The position numbers and the translations under genes were made by a program. DNA of 40,581 nucleotides from GCA-001735895 sp964651385 (GTDB lineage: Bacteria; Pseudomonadota; Gammaproteobacteria; GCA-001735895): NCBI GenBank assembly GCA_964651385.1, contig CAZYYM010000023.1, positions 1-40,581 on the forward strand, in the 5' to 3' direction. Under the pieces are notes generated by a model, which was not told the origin of the DNA, ran no database searches, and was given only the letters and a program-made list of their open reading frames with translations. Of this stretch, positions 34,797-40,581 are shown piece after piece (the first letter of the stretch is position 1; the number at the start of each line of letters is the position of its first letter).

Positions 34797-36089
34797 CTAA
34801 ACGCCGGACATGGCCTCGATTATCGATTTCTCCAGGACATCCAGCCCTTCATTGACGATGTCAGAGGAAGTCGATAAAGGCACAAGAACACGAATCACAT
34901 TCCGTGCCGGCCCTGCGGTTACCAATACCAGCCCTTTGGAAAGCGCAATGCGCACAATCTCCGATGTCAGATCACCTGCCGGTTCTCGGCTTTCGCGATC
35001 GGTGACTATTTCAATCGCATTCATACACCCCAGAGAGCGGATATCACCGATACAGAGACATTCAGGTTTTTCAGCCATTTTCCGGAACCTGTCGTCGATC
35101 TGGCGACCGAGTTCCAACCCCTGTTCAAGCAGCAGATCTTCTTCGATGACCTTGAGCACCGCCAGTGCCGCGGCGCAGGCAACCGGATTACCACCGAAGG
35201 TACCCCCCAATGCACCCGGCGGTACGCTATCGATAATATCAGCCCTCCCAACAATGCCGGAAAGCGGTAAACCACCGCCCATACTCTTACCGACACAGGT
35301 TAAATCTGCATCGATGCCAAAGTGCTCCATAGCAAACATTTTTCCCGAACGACCAAACCCGGTTTGAATCTCGTCAGCCACCATGACGATGCCATACTGA
35401 TCGCAAAGTTCCCGGATATATCGTATCAATTCAGGGTCGGCGATGTTATAGCCACCCTCACCCTGAACGGGCTCATAGAACATAGCCGCAATTTGTTCCG
35501 GCTCAATATCGCTTCTAAACAGGATTTCAAATGCGCGCCTGGTATCATCGAGTGAAACCCCGTGATAAGCATCGGGGAACGGTATACGATAAATTTCGGT
35601 CGGAAACGGCCTGAATCCTACTTTAAAGGGATGCAGGCGGGCACTCAATCCCATGCCCATATAGGATCGACCATGATAGCCATTGGTGAAGGTAATCAGG
35701 CCTGGACGACGAGTATAGTATCGCGCAATTTTGACTGCATTCTCGACCGCTTCACCGCCAGCAGAAAAAAACAGTGATTTCTTTTCAAAATCACCCGGCA
35801 ACAATGCATTGAGCCTTTCCGCCAGACTAATGTAGCTTTCGTAGGGACTTATCTGAAAACAGGTATGTGTGAATGATTTGATCTGCGCTTCCATCGCTGC
35901 AATCACCTTCGGGTGTCCATGACCGACATTCTGACAGCCTATTCCACCACAAAAATCGATGAAGCGATTTCCCTCAACATCCCACACCTCGCCACCTTCG
36001 GCACGTGCGACCACAAAGGTCGCAGAGTAGGCGATAGCACGGGCAACACAGTCGTCCCGGCGTTGGTAAATATCAGCGTTAGTAGTCAT
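34797..36089 (-). CDS. gabT: 4-Aminobutyrate (GABA) aminotransferase, class III PLP
   Basis: The ~430-residue product converts 4-aminobutyrate and 2-oxoglutarate to succinate semialdehyde and glutamate. Class III motifs are present: GGIGCQNVGHGHPKVIAAM, FFSAGGEAVENAVKIAR, YHGRSYMGMGLS, the PLP-binding VMVADEIQTGFGRSG and the Schiff-base lysine in CVGKSMGGGLPLSG, followed by GTFGGNPVACAAA. I chose ATG 36089 (MTTNADIYQ), 9 codons into the open frame, preceded by GAGATG. Upstream on the same strand lie the remains of a MocR/GabR-like regulator. Other omega-amino acids are possible substrates. Confidence 0.88.
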   Translation of the reverse strand: MTTNADIYQRRDDCVARAIAYSATFVVARAEGGEVWDVEGNRFIDFCGGIGCQNVGHGHPKVIAAMEAQIKSFTHTCFQISPYESYISLAERLNALLPGDFEKKSLFFSAGGEAVENAVKIARYYTRRPGLITFTNGYHGRSYMGMGLSARLHPFKVGFRPFPTEIYRIPFPDAYHGVSLDDTRRAFEILFRSDIEPEQIAAMFYEPVQGEGGYNIADPELIRYIRELCDQYGIVMVADEIQTGFGRSGKMFAMEHFGIDADLTCVGKSMGGGLPLSGIVGRADIIDSVPPGALGGTFGGNPVACAAALAVLKVIEEDLLLEQGLELGRQIDDRFRKMAEKPECLCIGDIRSLGCMNAIEIVTDRESREPAGDLTSEIVRIALSKGLVLVTAGPARNVIRVLVPLSTSSDIVNEGLDVLEKSIIEAMSGV

Positions 36090-36120
36090 TGTGGCATCTC
36101 TTGGTTCTATCAAGATTCGA

Positions 36121-36349
36121 TTATTCTTTCATAAATGTCCGGATTGCCTGGTCCATTTTCCATACCAGCTTTTCGATTTCGTTTTCCGGCGCGCAGGCAA
36201 AGCCCAGCATAATTCCTGGGTCAATGCCGGCCCGATCACAATATATCGATTAGAACCAAATTATTCGTTAGTTGCCGATAAAGCGACGCAGGCGCACCGG
36301 TATCGAGTTTCAGGGTAAATAGCAATGCGCCTTTACTTTGTCTCACCAT
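36121..36349 (-). pseudogene. MocR/GabR-type regulator remnant (internal deletion)
   Basis: Two fragments of one gene can be read on the minus strand. From ATG 36349 a peptide containing LLFTLKLDTGAPASLYRQL matches the region just before the GntR helix-turn-helix of MocR/PdxR/GabR regulators, then hits TGA at 36238-36236. In another frame, ending in TAA at 36121-36123, GIMLGFACAPENEIEKLVWK and QAIRTFMKE match the C-terminal end of their aminotransferase-like domain. The ~400 residues between are gone. It lies directly upstream of gabT, where GabR regulators are commonly found, which supports the call. The rest of the gap to 36459 shows no gene and should hold the promoter of the UroD-like gene. 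Confidence 0.62.
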
Positions 36350-36459
36350 TCGCCTGGAATTGGGTATATATTAATTTAGATAGTTGATATTTATTTAGAT
36401 TCAATCATATTAGAAGATATCCAAACTGACAAATATTCAATGAGCGGGGAGACTTCTCA

Positions 36460-37779
36460 GTGACTGACTATCTTGAATTCCCCAACGGGCTCCACCTGTT
36501 AAAGCGCTGGCAATCCGGCGATTCGGAAGCCAAGGCAGAGCTGCATAGCATTATCGATGCGGCGATTGCTGGTAATTATGACGCGAATTTCGCCGTCCTC
36601 GCGCCAACCAATACAGTCCATGTCACGGGTTCGGTACATATGATCGGGCTTAGTGTTCTGCACGATCTTTATGGTGTCGAATCCGCTGAATATTACAAAA
36701 CCGACCCTGACCGTTATGCCCGAGTAAATCTGATCTTAAGTCGCCTGTTGGGCATCAATAAACTCTATATGACCTGGGCACTTTACGCCTTTTCCTGTGA
36801 GGCAGCAGGTCAGGAAATGATGTATCCCGACAAATTCCCACCGGGATCGGATCCGGACAAAGTACTCATCCACAAGGGTAACTGGCAATCGCTCGGCACA
36901 CCCGATTTCGACACCGGTATTCCCGAAATTATCAACGACATCCTGCGTTCCACCGAGCGCCTGACCGGGATGGAACCCCTGCTACAAATATCTGCGCCCT
37001 ATAGTCTGGCGGCCGATATTTTCGGTCAGGAAGCGCTGTTAGACAATGTTGTCAATGATCCGGATTTCGTTAACGAGTTACTGGATCACCTGGCCGATAA
37101 AGTGCTTGGGCCCTGGATCGGCGATTTTATTCATAAATTCCCAAACGGCTGGGTCGAGCTGTCTGACGCATCCGGCTCGCCGTTCTTTATCGGGCCGGAT
37201 AATTGCAAGAATATGGCCATCCGTTCTATCCAGTATATGGTCGAAGATAAGCCCTGGGCAGACAGAGTGTTTGACTGTAATTATCGTGGTGATTATGTCA
37301 CCCAGGCCGTTAGGAAAAACCGCCGATCACGACGGCAAAACACCCGTACGGAAGCCGATACATCAACCAGTGTCGATCTCATACAATTGACCGGCCTGAA
37401 ATACGGTGTGTGCACTGACTTCATCATGCGGCTCGAAGCTGACAAGGTGCCGGTTTCCTTCTACGAAGAACAGGCAATTGCCCGAGGCGTACCTTTAACC
37501 ACCGGCATCGGTTCCGGCCAGATCGATCGCAATAGCATCGCCGATCTGGATACCGCTAAACAGGAAATCCAGGAAACAACCCGAGAATTCGTTACCGCCA
37601 TTAAGAATGTTTGCGAGGCAATCGACCAGCCAATTGGCAGCAAGCTTCACCAACCCTGGCCCAGCCATGTCTATTTCGAAGACATCAGCTCGCAGTCTCA
37701 GTTCGATGTGATCGAGACCATTATTCAAACGGTGAAGGATGCTGGGGTAGTTGATTTGCCGGAAATTGTCGAAGCATAA
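36460..37779 (+). CDS. Uroporphyrinogen decarboxylase-family (MtaA/CmuA-like) protein
   Basis: A 439-residue TIM-barrel protein of the UroD superfamily but longer than HemE (~355) and without its N-terminal signature. Matching regions are the ISAPYSLAADIFGQEAL segment, FIHKFPNGWVELSDASGSP, and the late DTAKQEIQETTREFVTAIK helix. Such proteins often act as corrinoid:thiol or corrinoid:folate methyltransferases. A canonical H-x-C-x(n)-C zinc site is not obvious, and no corrinoid protein or MttB gene is nearby, so the reaction is unknown. The start is GTG 36460, with GGGGAG 8 bases upstream. It stands alone, flanked by the gabT region and a 300-base gap. Confidence 0.7.
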   Translation: MTDYLEFPNGLHLLKRWQSGDSEAKAELHSIIDAAIAGNYDANFAVLAPTNTVHVTGSVHMIGLSVLHDLYGVESAEYYKTDPDRYARVNLILSRLLGINKLYMTWALYAFSCEAAGQEMMYPDKFPPGSDPDKVLIHKGNWQSLGTPDFDTGIPEIINDILRSTERLTGMEPLLQISAPYSLAADIFGQEALLDNVVNDPDFVNELLDHLADKVLGPWIGDFIHKFPNGWVELSDASGSPFFIGPDNCKNMAIRSIQYMVEDKPWADRVFDCNYRGDYVTQAVRKNRRSRRQNTRTEADTSTSVDLIQLTGLKYGVCTDFIMRLEADKVPVSFYEEQAIARGVPLTTGIGSGQIDRNSIADLDTAKQEIQETTREFVTAIKNVCEAIDQPIGSKLHQPWPSHVYFEDISSQSQFDVIETIIQTVKDAGVVDLPEIVEA

Positions 37780-38079
37780 TTTCCCTCAGAGAATTCTGGA
37801 TTTCCAATGCGGGTAAATCAATTTTGAACCGGTAATTTTTCCTCGTGAGCGGGCATTGGCAATTGGCATTGGGTGGCACTAATTGTCTATTTGAACAATT
37901 CCCGACCTATCCTTTCCGGTGGCAGTGGCTAGCCAATTTGGACGCCACCTGTTAGATTGTCGTGGTCGATCTTTTTTCCTTCCATATCCGTTGAAGATAG
38001 CAATGCGCCGAGCTGCCTGGCCGCTCATTCGGCGCGCTTTAACGTTGTCGTAAGCGACCGCTGTTGTAGAGTTTAATGT
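37780..38079. other. Intergenic region without a gene
   Basis: 300 bases with no convincing coding frame on either strand. It holds an imperfect inverted repeat GCGCCGA (38005-38011) / TCGGCGC (38029-38035) without a T-run, and the octamer GGCATTGG repeated at 37852 and 37865. The promoter of the nucleotidyltransferase gene is presumably here, but no consensus boxes stand out. Confidence 0.5.
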
Positions 38080-38892
38080 ATGAAAGCAGTCATGTTGGCG
38101 GCGGGAATCGGCGCCAGGCTTGGATTTACGGGCAATGAGCAGTCAGCAAAGATTTTGTTGCGGTTCGGCGGCAAATCTTTGCTGCAATATCATATCGAAA
38201 TCCTCCAGCGCCTGGGCGCCGAGGAATTGGTCCTCGGAGTTGGTTATCACCACCAGGACATTGATCGGGAGATTGCTGCCTTAGGCGCGCAGGATTTTGT
38301 GCGAACTGTGTTAAATGAGAACTTTGAAGCGGGTAACATTGTCACGCTGTGGGTATTGCGCGATGAACTGGATTGCGGGGAGCCAGTACTACTTATGGAC
38401 GCCGATGTCCTCTATGACGACAATCTGATAAGGCGCCTTACTAACTCACGACATCAGAACTGCTTCCTGCTTGATCGCGATTTCGATACTGGCGATGAAC
38501 CTGTCAAACTATGTGTGCGCGGCGGTAAAATTATAGAATTTCGCAAATGGTTAAGCGCCGAATACGATTTCTGTGGAGAATCAGTTGGGTTTTTCAAATT
38601 ATCAGCGGGCATGGCTAAAAAACTGATCATTCAAACTGGACACTATATTGGTCAGGGCCGTCACCAGGAGCCCTACGAGGAGGCAATCCGCGATGTTCTG
38701 CTGACCTCACCACGTGACACTTTCAATTTCGAAGACATCACGGGCATGGCATGGATAGAGATCGATTTTGCCGTTGATATAGAACGCGCCGATACCGAAA
38801 TTTTGCCGCGTATCCTGTCGTCAATTGATAATCGAGTCAACACAGTGATCATAAAGCAAACACCCGACCTGGGTGAGAAACAAATACAATGA
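38080..38892 (+). CDS. LicC-like sugar/alcohol-phosphate nucleotidyltransferase
   Basis: A 270-residue NTP-transferase. The nucleotide-binding motif is MLAAGIGARLG with a following Lys in SAKILLRFGGKSLLQYH, and the metal-binding aspartates lie in LLMDADVLYDD (near residue 103). FVRTVLNENFEAGNIVTLWVLRDEL resembles the LicC / choline-phosphate cytidylyltransferase group (NPFYxxTNxxxSLWxA region). It would make an activated CDP- (or NDP-) alcohol in the cytosol. It overlaps the next gene by 4 bases (ATGA), so its product is probably the donor for that transferase. The ribosome binding site is weak (GTAGAG). Confidence 0.82.
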   Translation: MKAVMLAAGIGARLGFTGNEQSAKILLRFGGKSLLQYHIEILQRLGAEELVLGVGYHHQDIDREIAALGAQDFVRTVLNENFEAGNIVTLWVLRDELDCGEPVLLMDADVLYDDNLIRRLTNSRHQNCFLLDRDFDTGDEPVKLCVRGGKIIEFRKWLSAEYDFCGESVGFFKLSAGMAKKLIIQTGHYIGQGRHQEPYEEAIRDVLLTSPRDTFNFEDITGMAWIEIDFAVDIERADTEILPRILSSIDNRVNTVIIKQTPDLGEKQIQ

Positions 38893-40181
38893 ACGGCATG
38901 GACGGCCTTCTGTCCACTGGGCCGGTCGGTGCAGTGATCGCAGCCATACTCTATATTTCGACCTACCTGGTGTTTCTAAGGCTCCTGAAGTACCCGCGAA
39001 ACTGGCGACTACCGAGTGTCTCTACGGTGGTCGCAACTGGTGCTCTGGCTATCGCTACAGTGGCATTTGTGTCGATATCGCCAGCAGGCGTCGATATTGA
39101 ATTGATGATCTTTTTGACTGGGTTCATCGTCGTGCTTTTCGGGATTATTGCCTCACCTGCTATCGACTTCCAACCGGGCAATCGCCCCGTTGTTGAATTT
39201 TTTGCAAACCATGGAGACCACGCAGGACTCTGGATGTTTGTGCCCGCAATTGTCGCGGCTTACGTCTTGCTATCGGCCAAACTTCATGGCGTTCTGATTG
39301 CTTCCATTGTCATTGAGCTGGCATGGTATCTGCGGCACAGGTGGAATAACGAACGACAGTTGTATCCCCTTACTGAGCATGATTTGCTGGTTCTTGAAAC
39401 ACAAGCGAAAGGGGGCATTGAGGAATTTGCCAAACAGCATGGTATCCGGGAATTGAATCTATCGGCTGCCGGTGTTCAATGGTATGGATGCAGTAAAAAC
39501 ACGTTCCCCTGCGCCTTTAATCTGTATACCAACCGGCTCGGCTTAAATACGGCACCCTGTTGCCGGGAACATATGAAAGACCTCGCCTACTTCGTTTCTT
39601 CTTGTCTCGCAGATATGGGGACCACCCACTGGCTGGAAGGAGGAACTCTTCTGGGCGCTGTACGAGAAAATGGCAACCTACTAGCCTGGGAAGACGATGT
39701 CGATATCTCATTCCTGTTAGACGAGCAGTCAACCTGGACTTCGGTCGTCAAAGGCATCTCCGATCGCGGTAAGCGCCACGGGTATTTCGTGGAAGTAAAC
39801 GAGAATACCGCGTATCTGGGTGTCTCCTACGACCGCCCGCAGCCATGGCCTTTCAGATGGGAACGATACCGAATGCGCGGGGAAATCCGGCTAGACCTGG
39901 TCGCCTACCGGCGAGCCGTGAGCCATGGCCAGTCCATCCTTGAAAGGCAAACCCACAAGGGATGTTTGCCTATGAGCGAAAGTGGATGGTATGGCATGGC
40001 TGAAGACATTGTACTTCCGACCTCAACAATTCGATTTCTTGACGATGATATCCCGTGCCCGAATCAACCTCAGTCTTACTTGCGCAACCTCTATGCGGAT
40101 TATCAAAAAGTTGAACTCACCTATGTGAATTCGGAAGCAGCAGAAGCCCGGCGTTCAGCCGACGAAATACCGTCAACGTAA
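38889..40181 (+). CDS. Membrane-anchored LicD / fukutin-related-like phosphotransferase
   Basis: A 430-residue two-part protein. Residues ~10-150 contain about five hydrophobic segments. From ~185 it becomes a LicD-family domain: EGGTLLGAVRENGNLLAWEDDVDIS (250-274) carries the catalytic G-T-L-L-G-x-x-R and W-x-D-D-x-D motifs. Just before it is a cysteine cluster, C201-x6-C208-x15-C224-C225, very like the zinc-binding loop of animal fukutin-related protein. LicD proteins move phosphocholine, and FKRP moves ribitol phosphate, from CDP donors to glycans. The start overlaps the nucleotidyltransferase stop, giving a donor-synthase/transferase pair. I do not see choline kinase or uptake genes; they could lie beyond the window. 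The membrane part is not recognised. Confidence 0.83.
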   Translation: MNGMDGLLSTGPVGAVIAAILYISTYLVFLRLLKYPRNWRLPSVSTVVATGALAIATVAFVSISPAGVDIELMIFLTGFIVVLFGIIASPAIDFQPGNRPVVEFFANHGDHAGLWMFVPAIVAAYVLLSAKLHGVLIASIVIELAWYLRHRWNNERQLYPLTEHDLLVLETQAKGGIEEFAKQHGIRELNLSAAGVQWYGCSKNTFPCAFNLYTNRLGLNTAPCCREHMKDLAYFVSSCLADMGTTHWLEGGTLLGAVRENGNLLAWEDDVDISFLLDEQSTWTSVVKGISDRGKRHGYFVEVNENTAYLGVSYDRPQPWPFRWERYRMRGEIRLDLVAYRRAVSHGQSILERQTHKGCLPMSESGWYGMAEDIVLPTSTIRFLDDDIPCPNQPQSYLRNLYADYQKVELTYVNSEAAEARRSADEIPST

Positions 40182-40198
40182 TCAAATGGTGTTGATTA
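40179..40198. other. AT-rich hairpin at the end of the LicD-like gene
   Basis: A 7-base perfect inverted repeat TAATCAA / TTGATTA with a 6-base loop, beginning at the stop codon. No T-run follows, so it is at best a weak terminator or mRNA end. Confidence 0.35.
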
Positions 40199-40581
40199 TC
40201 TGTACTGCCTGAATGTCTACCAGCGTTTTAACAAATGTGGCGGATAGCATTGGTGTTAGGGCCATATATGGACACGCTTTGTAATACAATGAAAATCTTG
40301 ATTTTTTATGCCATAAAAACCTCGGTCGAGTCACCAATAATTCGATCAATCAACAGATAGATTCGCAATCATATATTCGGCCCCTGGTGAGATCAGGTTG
40401 TGGATCTCCGGCCATGATGAAAACCGCACGCCTGCACCTCGTCAGAGTCACGATACACAAACTACCTAACCCCATCTCAGGTCCTGCAAGCGTCGGTCTA
40501 ACCTGTTAAATCATCGAATAATCGCTTCCTCGGATAGGATTGGTGTTAATCAGTCTATCCGCCCGGTTACGGTTGTATGAC
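40182..40581. other. Non-coding right edge
   Basis: 400 bases with no gene I can support. The minus strand is open from the window end to a TAA at 40506-40508 (about 24 codons) and could be the tail of a gene beyond the edge, but the peptide is not recognisable. Confidence 0.4.

Noticed and set aside
36091..36318. 75-codon plus-strand ORF upstream of the UroD-like gene
   Set aside because: It lies antisense to the recognisable MocR-like remnant and resembles no family; a shadow frame.
38005..38035. Inverted repeat as terminator of the UroD-like gene
   Set aside because: 17-base loop, no following T-run and more than 200 bases from the stop codon.
40506..40581. Open minus-strand frame running off the right edge
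   Set aside because: Only about 24 codons, unrecognisable peptide; could be chance.
1..40581. CRISPR arrays, tRNAs, rRNAs, insertion sequences, prophage genes
   Set aside because: Looked for repeat-spacer arrays, cloverleaf-like segments and transposase or phage motifs; none was seen.

Overview
The window looks like a chromosomal segment of an aerobic, heterotrophic Pseudomonadota bacterium. A gammaproteobacterium is my best guess, from the protein families and outer-membrane proteins ending in aromatic residues; no rRNA or other strong taxonomic marker is present. A run of exactly 100 N flanked by a 55-base exact duplicate shows that this is a draft scaffold, perhaps from a metagenome. I see no tRNA, rRNA, insertion sequence, prophage or CRISPR array.

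Layout. 1-3005 (+): the 3' end of boxC, then boxB (aerobic benzoyl-CoA epoxide pathway) and an MFS transporter that may import the aromatic acid. 3026-5096 (-): a VTT/DedA-like membrane protein, an exported protein of unknown function and an enoyl-CoA hydratase. 5144-5760: a Nudix gene killed by an in-frame stop and cut off at its 3' end, facing a stand-alone Lrp/AsnC sensor domain. 5989-6894 (+): a DMT exporter. 6880-12830 (-): livK, an attenuator hairpin, livHMGF and a tartrate/D-malate-type dehydrogenase in one transcription unit. 13014-14117 (-): two tandem paralogous outer-membrane barrel proteins. 14304-20223 (-): a TAXI-type TRAP binding protein, an attenuator hairpin, a fused TRAP permease, a DMT transporter split by the assembly gap, and a D-cysteine desulfhydrase/ACC deaminase-like enzyme. 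20470-24634: an AlkA-like glycosylase, DUF1330, and a large chemoreceptor with a C-terminal adaptation pentapeptide. 24698-29635 (-): nnrS, cpdA-like, an amine oxidase, then glnK-amtB. 29800-30835 (-): an enoyl-CoA hydratase abutting a 5'-truncated DUF2459 remnant. 31099-32742 (+): a cobalt-type nitrile hydratase operon (alpha, beta, accessory protein). 32765-36349 (-): a small exported protein, a formylglycine sulfatase/phosphonate monoester hydrolase, gabT, and the remains of its MocR/GabR-like regulator. 36460-37779 (+): a solitary UroD/MtaA-like protein. 38080-40181 (+): a LicC-like nucleotidyltransferase overlapping a membrane-anchored LicD/fukutin-related-like transferase.

Taken together the region is devoted to scavenging organic acids, amines, nitriles and aromatic acids: two binding-protein transport systems, two DMT carriers, an MFS carrier and several degradative enzymes. 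Three independent gene remnants (Nudix, DUF2459, MocR) sit at gene junctions, a sign of ongoing deletion. The most novel-looking item is the LicC/LicD pair at the right edge. Its LicD protein carries a C-x6-C...CC cluster like the zinc loop of animal fukutin-related protein, fused to a multi-pass membrane domain, which suggests a CDP-alcohol-dependent polyol- or choline-phosphate modification of a surface glycan.
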